Source: Trichaptum fuscoviolaceum (lineage: Eukaryota > Basidiomycota > Agaricomycetes > Hymenochaetales > Trichaptaceae). Taken from it: DNA of 64,000 bases. A model generated the notes under the pieces. The model was not told the DNA's origin. It saw only the letters and a list, made by a program, of their open reading frames with translations, and searched no databases. Each line of letters begins with the position of its first letter. Position 1 is the stretch's first letter. The stretch lies in assembly GCA_910574455.1 (NCBI GenBank), contig CAJSYZ010000005.1, positions 5,518,001 to 5,582,000 of the forward strand, given 5' to 3'. Below, piece after piece: positions 10,394 to 21,255 of the stretch. The position numbers were made by a program, and so were the translations under genes.

Positions 10394-11676
10394 ATGGAGG
10401 ATCCTTCTGGTTCGTTGACTCCCGCGCGATCTGCGGGTGAGGTTCCAATCTCTCAAGCTCAGGATGCACACCTGGCTCACTCCCTTCCTTCTTCTGCATC
10501 CCTGATGGCGTCTTCTACACCTGCAGGTTTCAGCGTACCACCCACCGCAGCGACGTCTATGATCACTATTGTTCCAATGGACGACAATGGCAACGTGCTA
10601 AGTGTTTCCAGACCTCAGACGGCAGGCGGCGCTGGCAGCATCGTACATGCAGAAGCGGCGGGTAAAGGCCAAGGGGGCGATTCAGCCGCAGCGGCGAATG
10701 AGGCAGAAGAGGATGATGATCGACAAAAGATCTCATCAGCTCCCATAGCGGAACCGGTTCAGCAAACAGCATTAACGTTTCTACTCGTGTCAGGCCGGAG
10801 ACGGACGATGAATTTTGATCCAGACACGACGATCGGAAGAGTGAAGGAATTAGTATGGAATGCTTGGCCAAGTGGTGAGTTGCGCGATGTCGGTTCCTGC
10901 ACACCTCGTTAATCATTATGCGTTGCATGGTAGAATGGCAAGGTGAGCAACCACCGGCTCCTAGCTACCTTCGCATCCTGTACCTTGGCAAGATCTTGCA
11001 AGATGAGGACACGCTTTCCAGTGCGTACATTTTCTATCGTTCAGAATATCATTTCCTTGCATTGTGGATTGCCCGGACGTGGCTCCGTATATTTTGAACT
11101 TTATTTTCGCGAAGGTATATAGCCTTTGCGCATGCGGAACGGAAGAGATTTACCTCAAGTCCGCCGGCTCTAGGAATTTGTTATGAGATCTGCAAAGATC
11201 GACTTGGCATAGTCGTACATCTTTTAAATGACAAAGCTTGACCAGTCAGCGGGCAAATTGTCCGACTTTATATGTTTGATACTTCCGAGGCCGGGCCGCG
11301 TGATACGAACTGCCTCTATTTTGTTCTCTCTTTGAGGAGAAAGCTACTCTTTTGTGATGTTGGCATGAATGACGACGATGCATTGGCGTATGTTTCAGAC
11401 AACCGTAGCTGACATTGTTTATCTTCACTCTTCCTAGAACTATCGATGCCTTCGACTACCATTCACCCTACGACGGGCACACCGTCCTCGCCTCCTACCG
11501 TTGTTCATCTTTCAATCCGACCGGTTCCTCTCCCTTCGGAGGATGATGATATCCTGAAGAAGAAGGGTTCGCGCACGACTCGGAGAGCTGTGCAAAGATC
11601 CACAAACTCCGAGCCAGGCGAAGTCAATGCAGAGGAGGTTCCGAGCGGCTCTTGCTGCGGATGTGTAATCTGCTGA
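10394..11676 (+). CDS. Membrane-anchored ubiquitin-fold protein (UBL3/MUB-like) with C-terminal CaaX
   Basis: Exons 10394-10874, 10934-11020 and 11438-11676 join in frame to 268 codons. The first ~120 residues are Ser/Ala/Pro-rich and probably disordered. A ubiquitin-like domain follows (ALTFLLVSGRRRTMNFDP, IGRVKELVWNAWPSEW, YLRILYLGKILQDEDTLS, then TVVHLSIRPV). The protein ends CCGCVIC, a prenylation box preceded by two cysteines that could be palmitoylated. UBL3/MUB proteins have this architecture: they are anchored to the plasma membrane by prenylation and bind E2 enzymes or sort proteins into vesicles. The first ATG in frame is 10394; the upstream frame has no ATG. The second intron is 417 nt, long for this window. 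Confidence 0.82.
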
Positions 11677-12574
11677 GGCTCGGATATGATTGGTTCTAGT
11701 TCAGCTTCAGGTTTCCTAGGAAGGGTCGGATGGACCACCGGGCGGGTCATCGTGTTTTCACTTTTCTCTATCATGTTCACGACTGTTATGCATCTTTTGT
11801 CATCTCCACCTCCTGGTAAGTTCACATATTGTTGCGCACAAATATCTGTTCGCTAATGCATCACATTTTACAATACTCATGTCTACCACTGTTGTGTAAT
11901 CAAGCACAGTTCATTTCGATCATATACATGGATTTATTACTGTATTATAATATATGTTATACCCTTTTTATAATAGATCGGCATGAGTAACTAGGTAAAG
12001 CAGTAAGTATTAAATTATTCGGAAAATTTTATTTTACTTGAGGTTGGTGCAAGGTCCGAATGCAGGCCGAGCTGCGTAGACAGAATGGATTTGGAAACCT
12101 GCTTATCAGACCTTCCACGGCTCGATAGATTAGCTTACAATGAGATCGACAAGACTATGGAAAGTCTAACCATATTTTGGGCAGAGAATTTAGGCAAGTT
12201 CCCCGCTGTCACTCTAATTAGCGGTCTGTTTCATTGCTTTTACGATCCGATTTCAAGTTCTTGTCAGCGGGGTTAATAAGTTGTGTTTTTTTCTTCTTCT
12301 GTCAAAAGCCTTCGGATCCTGCAAAAGCTCCTTGTCGGACCTTCCACTTCTCAGATGCTTGACCTTTGATGTACTGAACGATGCACAATTTTCAGTGGAG
12401 AGCCTATTCAAATGACCAAACCATATAGTCAAGTTTCCGCTCTCGATTTTATCGGTGTCCCACTCTGCCGTAGAGTAGGAGGATTACGATTGACAGATAC
12501 TCGCTTGAGGCGAGAGATCAGGATCTTTCATTATCTAGAAACGGGCGGGTAGTGATCATGTCCATATGTAAAGC
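11677..12574. other. Intergenic region between convergent genes
   Basis: AT-rich, no gene recognised. It presumably holds the 3' ends of the ubiquitin-fold gene and of the P450 on the other strand. Confidence 0.5.
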
Positions 12575-14894
12575 TCAAGATTTCTCGCCCCTCGAAGATC
12601 TATACCTCCTGATAAGACGGATTGGCACATCGCCCACACTAAGTGTCATAATCAGCTGTGCCTGCATCACTCGTTCTCGTGTCTCCTCCCTCGTCTCGCC
12701 CGGCCGTGACGGGACCTCGACCTTGAAGTCTCTAAGGAGCATCGCAAGCCAGCACACGGCCTCGACAGCAGCGAATCTCCTGCCAATGCATGCGCGCGGG
12801 CCGACGCTAAAGGCCGTGAACGAGTCGGGTGCACCACCGGTCTCCTGATCGTACCACCGAGAGGGCTTATACAGATGAGGATCGGGGAAGTAGCGCGGAT
12901 TGTATTCTGTGAAAATCATTATGAGCTCCAGATGTAGCGTCTCCTCAATGTCTGTAACTTACGAACTCCAACCATATCCACCATGGCCTAATAATTATTC
13001 CGTTAAAATTAATCAGCGGTAGGGAGAAAAGAGGCGTACGATAGTTCCTTTTGAGATGGCTATTTCCTGCACACCCTCCTTGTCTGTCGCATTGGGCACA
13101 GTAAGTATAGTGTCCTTCGCTGCCTCGCGAATCATCACTGAGCCAGCAGCTGTAAGACAAGTAGTATGAATAACATTTTACAAATGATTATTGACCTCAA
13201 GCAGCTCACGAATAAGTCGAAGAGCCTCATAGAACGCAGCTAAGACCTTGTACAGCGCGGAGTAGTCTTCAAATGTCTATATAAATTCCCGGGGCACCAT
13301 AATCCATTAACATTACGTCTTTTCGCCATTAAAAGGGTGTGAGTATGAATGTTGGAAGAACATACCGGCTCCCTATCGTTCCCAAGGACGCTGACTATCT
13401 GTTCGTATACGATATCTTGTTCTTCTTGATAAATACCAAGGAAGCCTAAGGTTCCAGCGAGGGTATGCCCTGTTGTCTCTGTAAGAGTCGTGATCAGATT
13501 ATCAATGTCATCCCTTCTCGAGAACGCTCATGCATGTATGCTTACCATGGCCGGCGAAGAGTAGCACGAAAGTGTTCCCAATCTACCACACTGTGATGAA
13601 AAACAAATATTGTTGGTACAAAGGGGGTACTCACGAGTTCCTGATCATCGAGCGGAAGTTTCTCCGTCTCTGACTCATTTGCGAGGACCAACCGCGAGAA
13701 AACGTCATTGCGACGGAAATCATCCCCTCCATTTTCCGTCAGTTCCTTTCTGATCTCTGCTTTCCTTTGCCGCACTTGATTCTTCATGTAGGAATCCAGA
13801 GTCTGGTATGCGGATTCGATGTAGCGGAACCTCCAAAGCGAATAGTTAGATTATTATCTCTAGACTGTAGCGTTATAAGATGCAACTTACTTAGCGATAG
13901 GCAACTTCCAGAACCACTTCGGTAACATCACACGGGCGAAGTTCCACTCCGATGTTAGGCGCAGGGCTTCCTGTAGATTCATCTTGCCGTCTACACCCTG
14001 AGGCGGCTCGCTCCATTCGAAGGGAAGACCAAACCCACACCCAGCAATGATAAATAATGCGAACTTAAAGGTATATGTCTGGATCACGGGTATATCTACG
14101 GACGCCTTTTTCATCCATCCTTCCTCGTTAACCATAGATCTATAGATACGCATAGTCTCATCCCAAACAAGTGCATAGCTAGAGAAGCGATGAAAATTAG
14201 ACCTATTCGCAATCAAAGTCAATCAGATTGACATACGTCTTGTTGTTGAAAGCCGGACCCATAATCCTTCTATGGCGCCGCCAGATATCGTTGTGGTCAG
14301 CACCCACGAGGTTCATGCCCCATAGTCTAGAGACCATGATCAGTACAAAGCGCTCCGAATCGGAGGTTGACTGGAACTAACAAAACCGCTTGGCTGTATT
14401 CCTGTGGCTTAAACCATGCAGCCCCAGGACCAGCAGCAATCACTTGGCGAGCAGACTCGAGGTTAGCAGTCCAAATCCTCGGTGTACCCCATAGATACGG
14501 AACAATGACTATTGAGTCTAACTCGCGGTATACTGCAACACCAAGGTTCGTCACCAATGCTATACTCTGAAGTTAAACAACATACAAGTGCGTCGTTTCA
14601 TCCATTGGAAGTTCAACCCCAGGTTCCAAGATGAGACAGGCAGAGTTGCTCCGAAAAGAGAGAACGGGTCGAATGCAGAATGTACTCTTGGTATGCCATC
14701 GAGTCCCTAGACAGCAACAAAAGGTAAGCTTCCAAGCTCTTGACACATACATGGATGATGGCAGGACATACCCTCAGACCACTGACAACCACGTACACAC
14801 GCCAAGCTGCGTAGGCTGCAGTAAGGCCCAGGAGACTCGTCTTCATGTCCAATACGTCCCAGAGGCTGGTCAGTCCATCCTGAATAGCAGACAT
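12575..14894 (-). CDS. Cytochrome P450 monooxygenase
   Basis: Twelve exons on the minus strand (14894-14772, 14706-14586, 14532-14382, 14326-14237, 14178-13891, 13830-13635, 13582-13546, 13478-13366, 13276-13210, 13149-13040, 12987-12963, 12906-12575) join without a break into 550 residues. Landmarks are an N-terminal membrane helix (SLLGLTAAYAAWRVYVVV), the WRRHRR C-helix motif, the I-helix oxygen-activating LFAGHETT (about 331-338), the K-helix EALR (about 390-393), PSRW, and the heme-binding FSVGPRACIGRRFA with Cys about 480. P450s oxidise small molecules at the ER using a reductase partner. Wood-decay fungi carry over a hundred, and the substrate of this one cannot be read. The nearest genes are unrelated, so no biosynthetic cluster is implied. 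Confidence 0.93.
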
Positions 14895-15382
14895 GGTGGT
14901 CCCCTGCATGAAGCGTTGCGTAGGGAGGGATGTGTGCACCCCAGTGGTCATTTGAACGGTAAGCAAGTAAGCATTAATGGTTGGGAGGGAGATCAATAAG
15001 GCCGACAAGCGACTGGTTTACGAGTCTAGCATTACTACATTTTTTTGAACATGTTCATTCAAGTTTATGATGTACCTTTCAAGCCAATCAGAAAGACGGC
15101 GAAACATCGCCGGTCGACTCGGAAGGGTGCACTGGCACTGCCGCAGTGGCATGTAGTTTCTCACACATCAAGCCAGGGATCACAAAGAAAATATCAAACA
15201 TATATAAGATATATATTTTAATTATTCAGATTGACCATATTATGCGCCAAGTACATTCAATCTCATCGAGATAAAAAAGTAAATATGCTGAGGGTTTTCC
15301 GACGTGACTTAGCCCGGCATACTTCAGTGCAACTGCATTATCATCCGAGTCCGAGTAGTCACGGTTTAAGCCACAAACGGCG
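14895..15382. other. Divergent intergenic region (P450 / PCNA)
   Basis: Holds the upstream region of the minus-strand P450 and the distal PCNA promoter. No gene is seen; an AT-rich run lies at about 15195-15225. Confidence 0.5.
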
Positions 15383-15462
15383 TGACGTCACGCGTCATTG
15401 GAAGAGAAAACGGTCGACGCGTTTCCTTCATCTCTACCTACCTCCACCCTATCCAGACGCGT
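15383..15462 (+). promoter_or_regulatory. PCNA promoter with three MluI boxes and a CRE-like site
   Basis: ACGCGT occurs at 15390-15395, 15417-15422 and 15457-15462, and a perfect TGACGTCA at 15383-15390 overlaps the first. ACGCGT is the MCB element bound by MBF (Mbp1/Swi6) in yeasts and drives G1/S expression of replication genes. Three copies 46-120 bases before the PCNA ATG fit that pattern. Binding in this organism is inferred. Confidence 0.65.
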
Positions 15463-15507
15463 CTCCTCCTATACTACTCTACCTATTTACACTCGTACAG
15501 TCTCAGA

Positions 15508-16842
15508 ATGCTCGAAGCGAAACTTTCAGACGCAGTGATCCTCAAGCGTCTGCTAGACTGTACGTGTATTCACCACCTTGTTACAGAACAATCTACTGAG
15601 CACCGACGGCTTTAGCAATCAAAGAACTGGTCACTGACGCGAACTTCGAGTGCAATGAAGAGGGCTTGAAACTTCAGGCTATGGATAACTCTCACGTCGC
15701 TCTCGTTGCTGTCACACTGCAAGCAGATGGATTCGTGAAGTACCGTTGCGATCGCCCTATGCCGCTGGGCGTCAACCTAGGTTCTCTCACAAAGGTCCTG
15801 AAATGTGCAAAGGATGATGACGTCTGCACTCTCAAGGCGTCCGATGACGCTGACATCCTCAATCTCACATATGAGGGGAAAAGTACGTCCTGTTTCACTT
15901 TCCTTTGGTGCGACACAATGTCGATACTGACGCGTCGCATTGTTTTCTTAGACTCCGACCGGATAGCTGAATATGACATGAAGCTCATGGACATTGACGC
16001 GGATCAGCTAGGTATTCCCGACACTGAGTACGATGCGCGTGTGACGATGCCCTCGGCGGAGTTTGGGCGCATCGTGCGTGATCTTGCGCAGCTGGGCGAG
16101 TCAGTGCGAATCGAAGTCTCCAAGGAGGGCGTACGCTTCGCCGCCGATGGAGAGGCAGCAAACGGGTCCGTTCTTTTGAAACAGACGGAGGCGGCACGAC
16201 GCAAGTACGCTGACTTTGGGAAGAAGCCGAAGACCGAGGATGATGATGGAGAAGATGGGGAGGCCGAGGGCAGTAAGAAGAAGGCCAAGACCAACGGAAA
16301 GGTGAAGAAAGAGCCTGGCGATGGTGATGAGGAGATGGCGAATGGTGATGATGTGGAGGAAGATGACGGGGGCGAATTCAAGGCGCGTTCGGACGATGAA
16401 GGCGAAGAAGAGAAGGATGAAAACGCGGATTCTGATGAAGAGGCAGAAGGTTCCCGAAAGCGTAAGAAGGCGCAACAGAAGGTAAAGCATATTTTTATCT
16501 AGCTTACGATTCACAATGTCCCATTCATTATGTTAAGCTCAAAACGAAGAAAGTGAAGAAGTCCAACGATGACGAGCCCGCGGGTGGCGTATCCATCGAC
16601 ATGTCTCAGCATGTAGCCCTTACATTCTCTTTGAAATACCTCGTCAACTTCGCGAAGAGCAGCTCTTTAAGTGACACAGTTCAGCTTATGATGAGCAACG
16701 ATGTGCCATTACTGGTGAGTACAACTTGACAAGTATTGTTGTTGATATCCATTCATTTCTTGTCCCTTTCTGTCAGGTTTCGTACGAATTTGGACCGGGT
16801 CACATTCACTACTACCTCGCACCGAAGATTGGCGACGACTAA
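15508..16842 (+). CDS. PCNA sliding clamp with a long acidic/lysine-rich insertion
   Basis: Exons 15508-15559, 15616-15882, 15952-16481, 16538-16714 and 16777-16842 give 363 residues. The clamp forms a homotrimeric ring that tethers replicative polymerases and repair factors to DNA. Typical PCNA sequence covers the whole length: [17 protein letters not shown] at the start, [11 protein letters not shown], the second-domain IRVSK-equivalent [12 protein letters not shown] (the Lys aligns with the ubiquitin/SUMO site K164), then [10 protein letters not shown], and [11 protein letters not shown] at the end. The PCNA norm is about 260 residues. The extra ~110 (about 188-300) sit in one surface loop between SVLLKQ and VSIDMS. 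They are Asp/Glu-rich with Lys/Arg clusters ([18 protein letters not shown]) that resemble nuclear localisation signals. One intron lies inside the insertion. Base composition and frame are continuous across it. Confidence 0.95.
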
Positions 16843-19800
16843 AAGCTCTGTTCTTGTACATTTTTACAGCCACCGCAAGGTGTCGGTGAGCAAAATACTG
16901 CGAAGAAAAGCTATGTATTAGGACTTGGCGAAGGTCCTTTTTTTCTCACCTATATTTCCTGCCTGTCTTGTATCCAATCCTCCGTGTCATCTTATCTTTC
17001 TCCGTTCGGTTTGGCTTCACTCTATTATTGCACCAATTCATTTTATTTGTCAATCCTGCGCCAGTGGATTTTTGAAGGAAATAAGCTTAGTGCAAAGAAT
17101 GAAAGAACATAGCACGACTAGCTTACTCCTCACTCACTATCCTGGAACAGGTTGAAACATGAAGTTGATTCTAGCCACTGAAATAAAATTTAAAAAAAGG
17201 TTCGCTTTCGTGCTTGTATCACAGTGAACTCCCTGTAATTTCATTATTTTGGACTACAAGTATGCAAAAAGGTTCACAATCGTAGGTTGTGCTAAACGAC
17301 ATAGTATCTCTTGCAGTACGAGCACAAAAGCATGGTAATGAAGGCCGCCTTTCTCTTCAACTGACAGCAGAACTGTTATTGTCGGTTATATCTGTCAGAG
17401 CCTACTTCTGACTAGATACAGGCCGAGCTGCGCCGGCACATCCCTTACTCCCACTAATATATTGAGAGTATATTCACCCCCCGGTAGCAAGAGTGGAAGG
17501 CTGGGTGTAGTGACTCCGCCCCCTCCTTGCCGACTGAGTCGGGACGATCTAGTTACATTCATTCGTCTTCACCGGAGCAGCTTCCTTGGGTGTCTCAGCT
17601 CCCGAAGCCACGACAGGGGGCTCTTGTGTCTTTGGCAGCTGCTGTGGAAGCGAAGGGGTTGCAGATGGCCCGTTCGACCCTCCATCAACCTCCAGCCACC
17701 GACTCCAGCAGCCAGCATGTCGGTATTTGCCTTTCAGAATCTTTCCATTAAGGCTCCCCCAACAAGAGGTCAAACCACCGAGTCTCACCGCTAAGCGTCG
17801 CACTTTCCTTGGGGGCCCGTCCACAGCACTTCCTGGGTACTTCATTCTCCGGGCACGTCGCGCCAGTACGCCATCATGGTGGTAGCAATGCCGCCCTCTG
17901 CATTGCGGAAAGCGTGGCGAAAGACGGCTGTTGGTCCCTTGCATTAGTAGGCGGGGCAACGTACCCGAACGGCGGCCACCCCTTACTCCCAAGTCCCGTC
18001 TGCATGCCCGATTTTGAGTGCTGAACTTCCTGGGAGAAGCGGTTTCTGTGGCGGGGAAATATGCGAAGAGTTAAGTAGAATTAGTGTTCCAGGTGGTGGT
18101 GGAACGAGTTCAACTCGCTACCGCGGGTTTTTCGTGTCTTTTTTCGTGTCTAGCAAGATCCAAACTTGGGTGCTAGCCTGCGTGCCCATCCTGCATTCGA
18201 AGGCGCAAACCTTCTTTTAGTGGAGTAGAAACAGACAAAACTAACCACAACATTTTATTCGTGTGATCGTGAAAGTGAGAAGCGGCTGACGAGCCCAAGC
18301 AAGAGAGTGCAGTGAAGACCGTATACTCATCAGCAAACTACAGTACCAGAGCTGTTCAATCCACTGGCGGATGATTACGTTACACTGGCACTGGCATTAC
18401 AAGGAATGGCTAAATAAGTACTGTCACATGACCAGATTCGGATCGAAAACACATGTTTAGCTCCTAGCAATTCTAATAATCTAGTTTTAGCCAGCTTAAC
18501 TTCATATTCGTGTGATATACCTTGCAAATAATAGAATCACAAATTATGGGAATTTTAGCAGCAGTATAATGTCTTCTACAGAATATCTATATTCCAAAGG
18601 TCATGATTCACTAAAATACCCACAACGGATCGGCGTGGGAATATACAATCAGCTAACTTTCTTCTGACTTCTGGATGATTTCTGTATATCTGTTCATCAA
18701 AATGATGCGTCAATAACACTACAAAGATCTGTTATCTGACGGATATAAGGTTTAGAGGCATATTCTATTCATGAAATTCGTGTTGGTAGCATAAAAACAT
18801 TGCTTGATGCTTGTTTGTGGTTGTTTGTTTCTTAGTCCGTAGGACCGGAATATCATGGCTCAAGAAAAATTTTGCCATTCGGAGATCAGTTCTTCACCAA
18901 ATCGCATGATTCAAGCTTTAACTAGCTTACAAGAGTGCTTGTAGTAGTTATCTATGATTATCCTCTGTGCTCCACATTCCTGAACTGAGATAAATGATAT
19001 TTTATATGTGCACTACATATTCAATATGAGATGCATATATGCTAGTTTACCACATACACATAGGCTGTAAAATCGTGATAAATTCATAACCGAAGCTCAG
19101 TAGGTGCTTTATGTGGAATATATGATTTGTTTTGCACTTTTTTACCCACTCGATTTAAAATAAGTCAACTTCAAACCCAAGGACTGAACTTACAAAGTAT
19201 GGAAATATGTTGCATATATGCACAGTTACTTATAATTAACGAAGTCAATACATTCTTCTATGGCCATTATTCTGTGCTTATGGTAGCTGCAGTGAATTAT
19301 GTGAAAGAATGACACAGATTGTCCTAGTCAAAGCTAAGCAAAAGAGCATGCAAACGAAGGGAACAGGAAGGATGAAACCAAATTTGGTAATTGCATGCAA
19401 AACAGCTATGTATTTCCGAAATTCGTGCTATGACATGACATAAACTGACTTGAAAGCTATCTAAATGTACTCTAGGACTAAGATAACGCATCTACAAGAA
19501 AGAACGTAGGGGTTTCATGCAGTTTTGAGGTCTGTAGAGCTTCGTCGATCCGTTGATGGGTGCGATCCGTTGATGGTCACGTGACAGTAGTACAGAAATC
19601 CCACGAAAAAGTACAAGAGGTGTCGAAATTCCCACGCAATTCAGGCCGTCAAGTGCCCTTCCTCCCTTTGGGAGTAAGGGAAAGCATGAAGAACTTGAAG
19701 AAGAACTTCCCCCGGTCTAGAACTTCAAGTATTTCAAGTTGCGGAGCTCCAAAATGAATGCAATGGCCGCGGCCTGAGTACTAATCTTTCGAACTCCGCA

Positions 19801-19899
19801 ATTTATTGAACTTGAAGTTGGTGTCAATCGTCATTGAACTGCAATGCTACTTTCGTCATGACGTCAACGCCACTCTGCTTCGCTCGTATGCAGCCTTCG
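16843..19899. other. 3 kb AT-rich gene-free stretch
   Basis: No gene is recognised. ORFs at 17460-18024 on both strands are GC-richer but lack motifs. From about 18230 to 19500 the sequence is strongly AT-rich with stops in all frames. Near 19680-19820 GAACTTGAAG / CTTCAAGT words recur before the next gene. Confidence 0.5.
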
Positions 19900-19907
19900 T
19901 ATATAAA
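19900..19907 (+). promoter_or_regulatory. TATA box
   Basis: TATATAAA lies 82 bases before the ATG of the two-module membrane protein, a usual fungal spacing. Confidence 0.5.
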
Positions 19908-19988
19908 CTGCTCACCGATGGAAGACAATCCCCACAGCATACTCCCCAACGACGACTACGAACGCAAATTATTTCCTTCCACTCCAAC

Positions 19989-20676
19989 ATGAACTCCAAC
20001 TCTGCAGGTAACCGCGATATGCACCGTGCCGCCGACAACGCAAAGAAGGACTTGCATAAAGCGGAGGCCGAGAGCGAACATATCTGGGAAATTGCCAAAG
20101 AGCGACTCCTTCAACCTCATGTAGCGGGTGGCTTGATGGGCGTTGGTGAGATAAACCCGTTCGCGATTTTTCTTTCAGTTTATCTTATTAATGATAACTC
20201 TTAGTCAACGTTGGTCTCATTTCTTGGACCGGCTATCAGCTCTACACCGATCCCTTTCTGCGCCGCGACACCAGTTTCTTGGCTACCGCAGGTATATCCG
20301 CCCTCGTCCTTTTTGGCATCGAAGGATATGCGGTAGACAAATATGCCCACACACCAGGCGGAGAACAGAATCGTCGTCGTGCAAAGCAAGAGGGCTCCGC
20401 AATCTACCGCAGAACGAGGGAAATTGTCTTACGTCCCGGCGTCATGGGTGGACTCATTGGATTGGTCAACGTTGGTATCCTCAGCACCGTTGGATACTAC
20501 GCCTATATCAACTGGGATAGACCTGCTTGGGACAGAGGGACGGTTGCAGCTGTGTCGGCAGGTCTGATTGTCCTGGCAGGAGGCGAAGGGTTGGTCTATG
20601 CACCATATATTTGATGAGCAAAGACTGACTTTAACACCACAGACTGCTCGCAGAGAATACTACGCAGAATCGATAA
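19989..20676 (+). CDS. Small membrane protein with a duplicated hydrophobic module (OM14-like?)
   Basis: Exons 19989-20145, 20205-20589 and 20643-20676 give 191 residues in frame. The last intron uses a weak GTTGGT donor; without it the ORF would stop at 20614. After a charged N-terminus (AADNAKKDLHKAEAESEHIW) the same module occurs twice: ERLLQPHVAGGLMGVVNVGL ... GYQLYTDPF ... FGIEGYAVDKY, and REIVLRPGVMGGLIGLVNVG ... GYYAYINW ... LAGGEGLLAEN. Each module predicts two membrane helices ending in a G-x-E-G motif. It recalls the fungal mitochondrial outer-membrane OM14 C-terminal family, but that is from memory and weak. Function and location are not proven. Confidence 0.75.
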
Positions 20677-21255
20677 GCCTTGATTGTGAACTTTAACTGC
20701 GGCGTCTTAGGCTTTTGGTACGATTCCCTATAGTAATTGTTTCATATAAGTACTGAAGCGTTTTACATCGGTCAGGAATCGGTGTATACTATGATTAAAA
20801 CCAATTTACACTACACAGTTCTCATCCCAGCCTTCATTGTTATAACTTTATAGTGTACTGCATTATATTACATCTGTGCAACAATTTCTAAGATAAAGAG
20901 AGTTGTAACAAACGCAAAATAAGGTTTAAACTCCGCTTCAAGTTAGTTATCCGAGTCGTGCAAGGTCGTCTTTGGCCATTGCGAAGCAAACGCTTTACTT
21001 ACTTCAACTTGCTTCAACTTCACGCTAGTATTTCTGCTTACTTCGTCTCGCTTTACGCTAGAAATTTGCGGAAGAAAATTTGTCGACTGGAGTGCCGCAA
21101 ATGGGTCATGCAATGAATGCGCGGTACTGTCGTAGGCCTGGCAGTTGGTCTCACCTCACATCATCAGAGCGGAAGATCAATATCGATGAAATCGAGTTTA
21201 GTTTTTGCTTTAGTATTGCGACGTGTGCGACCAGCACGATCGCAAGGGGTGAAAG
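20677..21255. other. Intergenic region
   Basis: AT-rich 3' flank, then the promoter of the permease. GCTTCAACTTGCTTCAACTT occurs near 21000. No gene is seen. Confidence 0.5.

Noticed and set aside
16101..16514. Minus-strand ORFs opposite PCNA
   Set aside because: Shadows of the acidic, GA-rich insertion; the sense strand is clearly coding.
17460..18024. Overlapping ORFs on both strands as a gene
   Set aside because: No family signature, no conserved splice structure; a minus-strand MMAYWRDV resembles the start of mitochondrial ATP synthase epsilon but the following sequence does not continue it.
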